Source: an uncultured Lachnospiraceae bacterium (GTDB lineage: Bacteria > Bacillota > Clostridia > Lachnospirales > Lachnospiraceae). From it: DNA of 64,000 nucleotides. The DNA is taken from positions 1-64,000 of the forward strand of contig CAJURF010000002.1 in assembly GCA_910588825.1 (NCBI GenBank), read 5' to 3'. The notes under the pieces are model-generated. The model was not told where the DNA came from, searched no databases, and was given only the letters and a program-made list of their open reading frames with translations. Shown here one piece after another: positions 52,496-60,637 of this stretch. Made by a program: the position numbers and the translations under genes. Within the stretch, counting starts at the first letter, position 1; every line of letters starts with the position of its first letter.

Positions 52496-53676
52496 AGCGC
52501 AAAGTAAAAGATTTACTGAAAAATTATATTGCTGTACAATGGCTGAAGCGGTCGCCTGTTCTGGGCATATGGCAGAATCAATGGGCTTTTTCTTCCATGG
52601 AGAACTGCCGTTTTGATTCCAATTCCCGTTATCTGTTTCAATACGTCCATGACCATATGCCCGAGATTGTTCCGGTCTATGTGATGAACGATCCCGTAAA
52701 GAGAAAACGTCTCATGAAGGAATATCCCCGGGCGCGGATTGTTGACACCAATACCCGGGAGGGCATCAGTACTGTTCTGGAGTCCGGGGTGTGGTTTACT
52801 TCTGCGGGAATGCCAGTATACGGCACCGGACTTTTAAAGGGGCGGGTCATCGTGAATCTGTGGCATGGGGTGCCGTTAAAAAAGATTGTTCTGGCTGAGA
52901 AGAATCATCATTTTTGGTATCGTCTGTATATATCCCTGTTGTTTTCGAAAAATTATACATGGGTTGTGACCACATCCCGGCGTATGGTTCCCATTATGCA
53001 GAAAAGTTTTGGAATTGGGAAAAACCAGGTGAAAGTGTGGGGACAGCCCCGCAATGACAGATTATTTGCCTGCCGGGAAGCAAAGGAAGTTCTGGGTGGA
53101 ATTTACGGGGATCTTCCGGAATTTACCAGGGCAGTTTTATATGCACCCACCCACCGGGACGGCAGTCCGGTGAAACTGTTCCCCTTCCAGGATTTTCAAC
53201 CGGAAGAGCTGGCACAATTTCTGGAGCGGGAGAAGCTGCTGCTGTGTGTCCGCACCCATATGTATGAGACACAGCAGGCCAAACTGCCGCAGTCTCCCCG
53301 TCTGCGCTGGCTGGGAGAGGAGCTGGCGGAAGATGTGATGGAAGTGCTGGATGTGTTTGATTTGCTGATTACGGATTATTCCAGCATTTACATTGATTTT
53401 CTGCTGACAGGAAGGCCGTTGATGTTTCTACCCTATGACCAGGAGGAATATCTGGCGCTAAGAGGGTTTAATTTCCCTTACGAGAAGATTACTCCAGGTC
53501 CCAGGCCGGGGACTTTTGCACAATTCTGCGCGCAGATGAAGGAACTGCTGGGAGGAGATGACCGCTATGGGGAAAAGAGAAGGAAGACGGACAAGTTCTT
53601 TAATGAGGTGCATGAGCCCTGCTGTGAGCTGATTTGCGCAAGGGTGCAGGAATATTTAAAGGGTACGGATGTATGA
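52492..53676 (+). CDS. CDP-glycerol glycerophosphotransferase (TagB/TagF type)
   Basis: The 394-residue protein shows the family motifs W-H-G-V-P-L-K-K and T-D-Y-S-S-I-Y-I-D-F, with Y-A-P-T-H-R-D between them. Members transfer glycerol phosphate from CDP-glycerol to a lipid-linked primer or growing chain. It overlaps the genes on both sides by four bases. It is short for a TagF polymerase (over 700) and may be a primase-like (TagB) enzyme. Confidence 0.9.
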   Translation: MKRKVKDLLKNYIAVQWLKRSPVLGIWQNQWAFSSMENCRFDSNSRYLFQYVHDHMPEIVPVYVMNDPVKRKRLMKEYPRARIVDTNTREGISTVLESGVWFTSAGMPVYGTGLLKGRVIVNLWHGVPLKKIVLAEKNHHFWYRLYISLLFSKNYTWVVTTSRRMVPIMQKSFGIGKNQVKVWGQPRNDRLFACREAKEVLGGIYGDLPEFTRAVLYAPTHRDGSPVKLFPFQDFQPEELAQFLEREKLLLCVRTHMYETQQAKLPQSPRLRWLGEELAEDVMEVLDVFDLLITDYSSIYIDFLLTGRPLMFLPYDQEEYLALRGFNFPYEKITPGPRPGTFAQFCAQMKELLGGDDRYGEKRRKTDKFFNEVHEPCCELICARVQEYLKGTDV

Positions 53677-54926
53677 CGGAAAAATTGAGGATGATGGCCG
53701 CGAAGCTGGTGAACAGCACCGCACATGGCAAGGAGCTGGCAGTCTGGCTGAGAGATATAACAAAAACTGTGTGGTATGGAGTGTTCTATGCACTCAGGTA
53801 TCCGGTAGATAAGCGGATGATTTTGTTTGAATCTTACTGGGGCCGTCAGTTTGCCTGCAGTCCCAGGGCAGTCTACGAGGAATTGTGCAGAAGCAGTGCC
53901 GGGAGAAAATATAAGATTGTGTGGGCGTTTGAAGAACCGGAAAGGTTCCGGGAACTGTTTGAGGGCCGCAAAAATGTGCGGCTGGTGAAATACCACAGCC
54001 GGGAACATATCAGATGCTATGCCAGAGCCGGGTTCTGGATTACCAACTCCCGGACGCCTGCGGGTATCTGGAAGAAGAGGGGGCAGATTTATGTTCAGAC
54101 CTGGCACGGGACTCCGCTGAAGAAGATCGGATGCGATGTGGTGAATCATCAGGATATTCCTGCGGCAAACCGGCGTACCCACAGATATTACCGCAAGGAA
54201 GGGCGTCAGCTGGACTATCTGGTGTCGCCTTCTGCCTTTTATACAGAAAAGCTGGGAAGTGCTCTGGATATGAAACGTATGGAGGGGAGAGTTCTGGAGG
54301 TGGGTTATCCCCGCAATGACTGCCTTTTTACGTTTACTGATGCAGATGCAGCTGCACTGAAAGAGGAACTTGGAATTTTAGGGGATAAGAAAGTGATCCT
54401 CTATGCTCCTACCTGGAGGGAAAATCAGCATGAAGCCGGAGTGGGATATACTTACCGCATGGGGCTTGACCTGAAGGGGCTGAAACAAGAACTGGCATCT
54501 GAGTATGTGATCTTGTTCCGGGTACATTATATGGTGCGCAGACTGTTTGATTTTGCCGAGTATGAAGGATTTCTATACGATGTGTCCGATTACAGTGATA
54601 TCAGCCGCCTGTATACCATTGCTGATATGCTGGTCACCGATTATTCCAGTGTGTTTTTTGACTATGCCAATCTGAAGCGGCCCATACTGTTTTATATGTA
54701 TGACTTTCAGGAATATAAGGAAGAACTGCGGGATTTCTATTTCGATATTTCCCTGCTTCCGGGACCGGTGATCAAAGAGGAAGCAGACCTTGGCAGGGCC
54801 ATCCGGAAACTGGATGGAACCTTTGTGTACGATGAGCGGTATCAGGCGTTTAATGAACGGTTTAATCCCCATCCCCAGCCGTGCAGCAGACAGGTCTTGA
54901 AAAAATGCGGGATTTTAAAGGCATAA
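53673..54926 (+). CDS. CDP-glycerol glycerophosphotransferase family protein
   Basis: About 417 residues, with W-H-G-T-P-L-K-K-I-G-C-D near residue 145, Y-A-P-T-W-R-E-N and T-D-Y-S-S-V-F-F-D-Y. It is a second TagB/TagF-type enzyme, closer to the one at 57450 than to the one just upstream. I chose the ATG at 53673, which overlaps the previous stop (ATGA), over an earlier in-frame start at 53634. It probably lengthens or branches the glycerol-phosphate chain. Confidence 0.9.
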   Translation: MTEKLRMMAAKLVNSTAHGKELAVWLRDITKTVWYGVFYALRYPVDKRMILFESYWGRQFACSPRAVYEELCRSSAGRKYKIVWAFEEPERFRELFEGRKNVRLVKYHSREHIRCYARAGFWITNSRTPAGIWKKRGQIYVQTWHGTPLKKIGCDVVNHQDIPAANRRTHRYYRKEGRQLDYLVSPSAFYTEKLGSALDMKRMEGRVLEVGYPRNDCLFTFTDADAAALKEELGILGDKKVILYAPTWRENQHEAGVGYTYRMGLDLKGLKQELASEYVILFRVHYMVRRLFDFAEYEGFLYDVSDYSDISRLYTIADMLVTDYSSVFFDYANLKRPILFYMYDFQEYKEELRDFYFDISLLPGPVIKEEADLGRAIRKLDGTFVYDERYQAFNERFNPHPQPCSRQVLKKCGILKA

Positions 54927-54941
54927 CTAAGGAAGGTTGAT

Positions 54942-55805
54942 ATGGAACAGGGCAGAGTGAAACAGCTGGCACATGAGATCGTACGGGTGGGAAAAAGCAA
55001 GTCCAGATGGATGGTAGAAAACATTCCCGTGTATGTGGCAGGATTTGGAAGGGGACTTGGTATTTATCACAGTGAAAATACCAGGCGTCTGGCGGCTTTT
55101 CAGAATAAGCACCAGGGACAGCGCTGTTTTGTGGTGGGCAATGGGCCCAGTCTCACAGCAGAGGACCTGGATAAGATAAGCGGGGAGTATTCTTTTGGAT
55201 GCAACATGGTTTATAAAATCTTCTCTCAGACATCCTGGCGGCCGTCCTATCACTGCGTCAGTGACCTGATGCTGTCCCAGAATAAAGGCAGTGAATTCGC
55301 AAAATATGTGGAGTCTCCTTATTTCACCCTAAAAAGCCGTTACCGGGAACTGGATGCATGTCCGAAAGACACGGTATATGTTTACGATATCAATCACAAA
55401 TATTACCGTGTGTCAGATAACCTGCTGCGCTATGTGGTCCGCTCCAAGGCAACAGTGGTGCTGTTTATGATTGAGCTGGCCATGTATATGGGATTTCAGG
55501 AAATCTATCTGCTGGGAGTGGACTGTACGTCATCTTTTGAAAAACAGGGACATTTTGTGGAGAATTATATCAGTAAGGAGCTGCAGAACAAAGATTTGGA
55601 CAGAACCAGGGAGATTATGAGAAAACCGGATGCCACAGAGTCAGAAATCCGCAGGTATCATCTGGAAAGAGATATGCATCGGTATGAGAAAATAAAAAGG
55701 GCGGCGCAGAAGCGGCAGGTGCAGATTTTCAATGCCACCCGGGGCGGGCAGCTGGAGGTATTTCCGCGGAAATCCCTGAACGAACTATATAAAAATAGTA
55801 CTTGA
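54942..55805 (+). CDS. DUF115/GT42-like glycan protein
   Basis: The 287-residue protein has C-F-V-V-G-N-G-P-S-L near residue 65, F-G-C-N-M-V-Y-K-I-F near 85, and M-G-F-Q-E-I-Y-L-L-G-V-D-C-T-S near 190. This pattern is shared by DUF115 proteins and GT42 sialyltransferase-like enzymes that use CMP-sugars. The same domain forms the C-terminal part of the protein at 57450-59624, so the cluster has two copies. Because CMP-sugar genes lie downstream, transfer of an ulosonic acid is a reasonable but unproven role. Confidence 0.6.
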   Translation: MEQGRVKQLAHEIVRVGKSKSRWMVENIPVYVAGFGRGLGIYHSENTRRLAAFQNKHQGQRCFVVGNGPSLTAEDLDKISGEYSFGCNMVYKIFSQTSWRPSYHCVSDLMLSQNKGSEFAKYVESPYFTLKSRYRELDACPKDTVYVYDINHKYYRVSDNLLRYVVRSKATVVLFMIELAMYMGFQEIYLLGVDCTSSFEKQGHFVENYISKELQNKDLDRTREIMRKPDATESEIRRYHLERDMHRYEKIKRAAQKRQVQIFNATRGGQLEVFPRKSLNELYKNST

Positions 55806-55816
55806 AATGTTACCGG

Positions 55817-55845
55817 TTGAATTCTCCTGCATTTTGTGCTATGAT
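55817..55845 (+). promoter_or_regulatory. Internal promoter ahead of the TagGH-like exporter
   Basis: TTGAAT (55817-55822) and TATGAT (55840-55845) are 17 bases apart, 43 bases before the permease start at 55888. It would allow separate expression of the exporter genes. Confidence 0.6.
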
Positions 55846-55887
55846 TTGACAAGTATGATACAAGTGGGTGCAGCGGAGGATGGCGGA

Positions 55888-56667
55888 ATGAAATTTTTCA
55901 AGGATATAAAAAAATATTGGAGTTATACGGTTAGATCGGCAAAGGCAGAGCTGAAGTCTGAGGTGGCCAGCTCTTATCTGAGCTGGCTGTGGTGGATTCT
56001 GGACCCCCTTCTTTTTATGATGGTTTATACATTCATCGCAGTGATTGTATTTGAAAAGGGCGGGAAGTATTTTCCCATTTTTGTCTTTATCGGTCTGACG
56101 ATGTGGAATTTCTTCAACACAGTGGTACTGGGCAGTGTAAAAATAGTAAAAAATAACAGCGCTACGGTTTCCAAGGTATATATACCCAAATTTATACTGG
56201 TAATCAAAAGGATGATGGTCAATGGCTTTAAGATGGCAATCTCTTTTATTCTGGTGTTTATCCTGATGGGTGTTTACCAGGTTCCGGTCAGTTATCATAT
56301 CCTTTATATATTTCCGGTTTTGGCGGTTATGATGCTTGTCACCTTTGGAATCAGCAATCTGATGCTGCATTTCGGGGTATTTGTGGAGGATCTGCGAAAT
56401 GTGATGACTGTGGTTATGCGGCTTTGTTTTTACATGTCCGGTATTTTTTATTCCATATCAGAACGGGTGCCGGAGCCTTATAATAAGATTATGCAGCAAT
56501 GGAATCCTGCGGCATTTTTAATCGACTGCGCAAGGCAGTGCCTGATTTACAGCGGGACGCCGGCCAGAAAGGTGCTGCTGGTGTGGGGAGTGGTTGGTCT
56601 GATTTTGTCTGTCCTCTCTATTAAAGTAGTGTACAAATACGAAAATAGTTATGTAAAGGTGATTTAA
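55888..56667 (+). CDS. Wall-polymer ABC exporter permease (TagG type)
   Basis: This ABC-2 type permease of about 259 residues has six hydrophobic segments and the L-S-W-L-W-W-I-L-D-P-L sequence near residue 37, typical of O-antigen/teichoic-acid exporters. I chose the ATG at 55888 with GGAGGA upstream; the long upstream in-frame extension overlaps the promoter and looks non-coding. With the ATPase 1 base downstream it would flip the lipid-linked polymer to the outside. Confidence 0.92.
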   Translation: MKFFKDIKKYWSYTVRSAKAELKSEVASSYLSWLWWILDPLLFMMVYTFIAVIVFEKGGKYFPIFVFIGLTMWNFFNTVVLGSVKIVKNNSATVSKVYIPKFILVIKRMMVNGFKMAISFILVFILMGVYQVPVSYHILYIFPVLAVMMLVTFGISNLMLHFGVFVEDLRNVMTVVMRLCFYMSGIFYSISERVPEPYNKIMQQWNPAAFLIDCARQCLIYSGTPARKVLLVWGVVGLILSVLSIKVVYKYENSYVKVI

Positions 56668-56668
56668 T

Positions 56669-57403
56669 ATGGAAGACCGGGAAATTGCGATCGATGTAAA
56701 AAATTTAGAAATCAGCTACCGCTGTCTGAAGTCTTTTTCTATCCGGAAAAGCTTATTTCAGTTAAAAAAATCAAAGGTAGAAGTGTATGAGGCTGTACGG
56801 GATGTGAGCTTTCAGGTTCCCAAGGGGGAAATCATGGGCATGGTGGGCAGGAATGGAAGCGGAAAGTCTACTATGCTGCGGGCCATGGCAGGGATTATCG
56901 CTCCGGATTCCGGGACCATTGACCTGCACGGCCACAATGTGTCGCTCATGTCCATTGGCGTAGGGTTTCAGAAAAAGCTCAGCGGCAGGGAGAATATTCT
57001 GCTGTCAGGCATGTTGCTGGGATTCAGCGAAAAGCAGGTCAGGGATAAGATGGACGAAATTATCAAGTTCGCAGAGCTGGGGAGATTTATTGACATGCCG
57101 GTGAAAACATATTCCAGCGGTATGTATTCCAAGCTGGCCTTTTCCATCACGGCAGTGCTGGAATCGGATATTATGCTCATCGACGAAGTTCTGAGTGTGG
57201 GAGATGCCAAATTTAAGAAAAAGAGCTACCGGAAAATGAAGGAACTGATTTCCAATAAAAACCGTACTGTTGTAATTGTCTCCCACAGTTCTGACACATT
57301 ACGGAAACTCTGTACATCTTTGATGTGGCTGCATAACGGAAAAATCCGGATGCTGGGAAAGACAGATGAAGTATTAGATGCATATGAAAAATTTATGAAT
57401 TAG
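56669..57403 (+). CDS. Wall-polymer ABC exporter ATPase (TagH type)
   Basis: The 244-residue protein has Walker A G-R-N-G-S-G-K-S-T, the signature-like Y-S-S-G-M-Y-S-K-L, Walker B I-M-L-I-D-E-V-L-S-V-G-D and a switch histidine S-H-S-S. The YSSGM signature and the EVLSVGD Walker B are specific for O-antigen and teichoic-acid exporters. No C-terminal polymer-binding domain is present. It pairs with the permease just upstream. Confidence 0.95.
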   Translation: MEDREIAIDVKNLEISYRCLKSFSIRKSLFQLKKSKVEVYEAVRDVSFQVPKGEIMGMVGRNGSGKSTMLRAMAGIIAPDSGTIDLHGHNVSLMSIGVGFQKKLSGRENILLSGMLLGFSEKQVRDKMDEIIKFAELGRFIDMPVKTYSSGMYSKLAFSITAVLESDIMLIDEVLSVGDAKFKKKSYRKMKELISNKNRTVVIVSHSSDTLRKLCTSLMWLHNGKIRMLGKTDEVLDAYEKFMN

Positions 57404-57449
57404 GAACTGCCCAAAGTATACGAAGCGGGGCGGTCTTTTGGGAGATAAT

Positions 57450-59624
57450 ATGAAGATAATCAGCGGATTGGGTCAGCGGATTGGGAATTATGCGAAAATT
57501 CATAAGAACGACAAAGCGGCAGCCGGCAGATTTTCCAGGGCCTTTTTGGAGGTTATGAGAATTCGCCGGGTTCTGCGTTTTCAGTGGTGCTGCCTCACCT
57601 ATCCGGTGGAGCCTAAAATGGTGGTGTTTGAGGCCTTTTTGGGAAATAGTTATGCGTGCAGTCCGAAGGCTGTCTATGAACGGATGCTGGAAGATGAGAG
57701 GTACCAGGATTACAGGTTTATCTGGATTGTACACAATGTGAATCATTTTGCTTTCTTGAAAAATAATCCACGGACTGCTGTAGTAAAAAAGCTGTCCCGG
57801 AGATATTATAAATGTTGTGCCAGGGCAAAATACTGGGTAAATAACGCCACCTTAAACGACGCATTAAAGCCGAGAAAGGACCAGGTGGTGATTCAGACCT
57901 GGCATGGGACACCGCTAAAAAGACTGGGGTGTGACATTGAAAGCGGGGATGATGCCCAGTATACGAAAGAGCAGAACCAGAAACGTTATAAGGAACATAT
58001 GGACAAACTGACGTATTTTCTCTCGCCGTCAGCTTTTGCCAGTGAAAAGTTTTGTTCTGCTTTCTGCATGAAAGAGGCGGGAAAGGAACATATTATCCGG
58101 GAGACCGGTTATCCCCGCAATGACTTTCTGTACCGGTATACCCAGGAAGATGTAAAGAGAATCCGGGAACGGCTTCAGGTCCCTGAGGATAAGAAAGTGA
58201 TTCTGTACGCGCCTACCTGGAGGGATAACCAGTTTGGCACCTATGTGAAAAATAATAAAGAGCGCACCGGGTATCTATATACCATGGGGCTGGATCTGAA
58301 AAAACTGGTGGAAGACCTGGGTCCGGAATATGTGATTTTGGTACGGGTGCATGTGAATGTGCGGGATGCGCAGGGAATCCCCGACGACCCGCAGATTATT
58401 GATGTGACAGATGTGCCGGATATTAATGAACTGTATGTGATTTCTGATATGCAGATTACTGATTATTCCAGCACATTATTTGACTATGCCAATCTGAAGC
58501 GGCCCATGCTCTTTTATATGTATGATCTGGAAGAGTATGCCGGAAAACTGCGCGGGTTTTATCTGGACTTGGAAGAACTTCCGGGACCGATTATCCAGAA
58601 AGAGGAAGACCTGGCAGCCGGGATAAAAGACCTGGCGGCTCATTTTACTTATGATGAAAAATACCAGGCTTTTAATCAAAAGTATAATTATCTGGACGGT
58701 CCGGACTGCAGCAAGAGGGTGTTGGATGAGCTGATGCCTGTGGAGAGTGAACCGTCCCGGCCTAATCCCTGGTATCGGGCAATGGGACTGATTCGAAAAA
58801 CTGTGGAGCAGATTGTGCGGACTCTTAAACGAGGCCGCAGATGGGTGAAATTTGCCATTCCGGCCATAGGCAGGGGAATGGGAATCTGTGTCAGTGATAA
58901 CAGCAAAAAGCTGAAATCATATCAGAATAAATACCGGGGAAAACGCTGTTTCCTGGTGGGAAACGGCCCCAGTCTCACAACAGAAGACCTGGATATGATT
59001 GCGGATGAATACAGTTTCGGCTGTAATATGATCTATAAAGTCTTTGAACAGACCAGGTGGCGCCCCAGTTTTCACTGTATGGTGGATGTGATGTTCGGCC
59101 GGGAGCTGGCAGAGGAATTTGCAGAACATGTAAAGAATGACTTTTTCACTTCTATTGTCACGTACCGTCAGATGCCGGTGAAACCGGAACACACCACATA
59201 TGCCTATGGGTATCAGAAAAAGGATTATACAGTCAGCCGGAATTTTCTGTCATATTATATTCCCTCCGGCTCTACTGTTATGACATATATGATAGAACTG
59301 GCTATGTTTATGGGATTTCAGGAGATTTATCTAATCGGTGTGGACTGTACGTCAAGTCTGGCAAAGGATGGACACTGCATTCCCAACTATGCCAGCCCGA
59401 AGGTTGCAGAAAATGACCTGAACCGTATCAGAAAACGTCTGAATGATCCCACCTTGACCATGGATGACGTGGCTCAGTATTACCAGGATCGGTCTATGTT
59501 CTGTTACCGTCAGCTGAAATCAGCTGCCGATAAAAAGGGAGTGCAGATTTACAATGCCACACGGGGAGGTATGCTGGAGGTGTACCCCCGCAGGACTCTG
59601 GAGGAAGTATTGGAGAACAAATGA
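57450..59624 (+). CDS. Fused CDP-glycerol glycerophosphotransferase and DUF115/GT42-like protein
   Basis: The protein of about 724 residues is a fusion. Residues 1-425 are a glycerophosphotransferase with W-H-G-T-P-L-K-R-L-G-C-D, Y-A-P-T-W-R-D-N and T-D-Y-S-S-T-L-F-D-Y. Residues 455-720 repeat the DUF115/GT42-like domain: C-F-L-V-G-N-G-P-S-L, F-G-C-N-M-I-Y-K-V-F, I-Y-L-I-G-V-D-C-T-S and Y-N-A-T-R-G-G-M. The order matches the separate genes at 53673 and 54942 joined end to end. I chose the ATG at 57450. It overlaps the HAD phosphatase gene by four bases. It may make a repeat unit with glycerol phosphate and a CMP-activated sugar. Confidence 0.8.
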   Translation: MKIISGLGQRIGNYAKIHKNDKAAAGRFSRAFLEVMRIRRVLRFQWCCLTYPVEPKMVVFEAFLGNSYACSPKAVYERMLEDERYQDYRFIWIVHNVNHFAFLKNNPRTAVVKKLSRRYYKCCARAKYWVNNATLNDALKPRKDQVVIQTWHGTPLKRLGCDIESGDDAQYTKEQNQKRYKEHMDKLTYFLSPSAFASEKFCSAFCMKEAGKEHIIRETGYPRNDFLYRYTQEDVKRIRERLQVPEDKKVILYAPTWRDNQFGTYVKNNKERTGYLYTMGLDLKKLVEDLGPEYVILVRVHVNVRDAQGIPDDPQIIDVTDVPDINELYVISDMQITDYSSTLFDYANLKRPMLFYMYDLEEYAGKLRGFYLDLEELPGPIIQKEEDLAAGIKDLAAHFTYDEKYQAFNQKYNYLDGPDCSKRVLDELMPVESEPSRPNPWYRAMGLIRKTVEQIVRTLKRGRRWVKFAIPAIGRGMGICVSDNSKKLKSYQNKYRGKRCFLVGNGPSLTTEDLDMIADEYSFGCNMIYKVFEQTRWRPSFHCMVDVMFGRELAEEFAEHVKNDFFTSIVTYRQMPVKPEHTTYAYGYQKKDYTVSRNFLSYYIPSGSTVMTYMIELAMFMGFQEIYLIGVDCTSSLAKDGHCIPNYASPKVAENDLNRIRKRLNDPTLTMDDVAQYYQDRSMFCYRQLKSAADKKGVQIYNATRGGMLEVYPRRTLEEVLENK

Positions 59625-60166
59625 AAAATCAGGAAGAATTAGAAGAAAAGCTGAAAAAAATCCGTCTTCTGGCTATGGACGTGGATGGAACCATGACCAG
59701 GGGGGATATTTATATAGACAGCCAGGAGACAGAGACGAAGCAGTTCAATATCAAAGACGGATGCGGGATTACCGTGGGACAGACGGCAGGGCTGGAATTT
59801 ATGATTTTGACAGGAAGAGAAAGCGCCTGTCTCCAGAAACGGGCCAGAGAACTAAAAATACGCCGGGTGTACCAGAATGTGAAGAATAAGGCGGATTTTC
59901 TTGCCGGATATCTGGACAGGGAGGAGATTTCTTCTGATGAGACGGCATATATCGGCGATGATGTCAATGATTTGTATGCCATGCAGATGGCAGGTGTCTC
60001 TTTCTGCCCTTTGGATGCAGCAGAGGAAATCCGAAACATCAGCCATGTGGTTTTGGAACACAGAGGCGGGGACGGAGCGGTGAGAGAGGCCGTTGAGCGG
60101 ATTTTAAAATCAGCAGGAAAGTGGGAAGATGCCATAAGGCTGGCGTTTGGCCCTGCAAGTCAGTGA
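59621..60166 (+). CDS. KdsC-like HAD phosphatase
   Basis: The 181-residue protein is a cap-less HAD phosphatase: L-A-M-D-V-D-G-T-M-T holds the nucleophile Asp, then L-T-G-R-E-S near residue 67 and G-D-D-V-N-D near residue 111. This is the KdsC pattern, which removes phosphate from Kdo-8-phosphate. The nearby KdsA and CMP-sugar synthetase support this. It overlaps the fusion gene (ATGA). NeuC-side phosphatases of similar sequence exist, so another ulosonic acid is possible. Confidence 0.8.
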   Translation: MKNQEELEEKLKKIRLLAMDVDGTMTRGDIYIDSQETETKQFNIKDGCGITVGQTAGLEFMILTGRESACLQKRARELKIRRVYQNVKNKADFLAGYLDREEISSDETAYIGDDVNDLYAMQMAGVSFCPLDAAEEIRNISHVVLEHRGGDGAVREAVERILKSAGKWEDAIRLAFGPASQ

Positions 60167-60179
60167 GAGAGGTACAGCA

Positions 60180-60569
60180 ATGAAAAAAATAATTACGTAT
60201 GGAACTTATGATCTGCTTCATTATGGGCATGTGAACCTGCTTCAGCGGGCGAAAGAGCTGGGGGATTATTTGATCGTGGCCTTGTCCACCGATGAATTTA
60301 ACTGGAAGGAAAAACGCAAGAAATGTTATTTTCCTTATGAGGAGCGCAAGCGCCTTCTGGAATCTATCCGATATGTGGATTTGGTTATACCGGAGGAGTG
60401 CTGGGAGCAGAAAATATCAGATGTGAAGGAATTCAAGGTGGATACCTTTGTGATCGGTGATGACTGGGAGGGAAAGTTTGATTTTCTGAAGGAGTACTGC
60501 GATGTGGTATATCTGCCCAGGACTCCGGAGATCTCCACCACACAGATTAAGGAGGATTTGAAGAAATAG
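60180..60569 (+). CDS. tagD: Glycerol-3-phosphate cytidylyltransferase
   Basis: The 129-residue protein has T-Y-G-T-Y-D-L-L-H-Y-G-H (the HxGH nucleotide motif) and a later R-T-P-E-I-S-T-T (the ISTT motif). It makes CDP-glycerol from CTP and glycerol 3-phosphate, the donor for the three glycerophosphotransferases in the cluster. I chose the ATG at 60180 with AGAGAGG upstream. Confidence 0.95.
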   Translation: MKKIITYGTYDLLHYGHVNLLQRAKELGDYLIVALSTDEFNWKEKRKKCYFPYEERKRLLESIRYVDLVIPEECWEQKISDVKEFKVDTFVIGDDWEGKFDFLKEYCDVVYLPRTPEISTTQIKEDLKK

Positions 60570-60637
60570 ATTCGTGGTTTTGCTGTCCATGAGGGGAGAT
60601 GGGGAAACCTTGGGATAAGGGACTATAGGAGACATTC

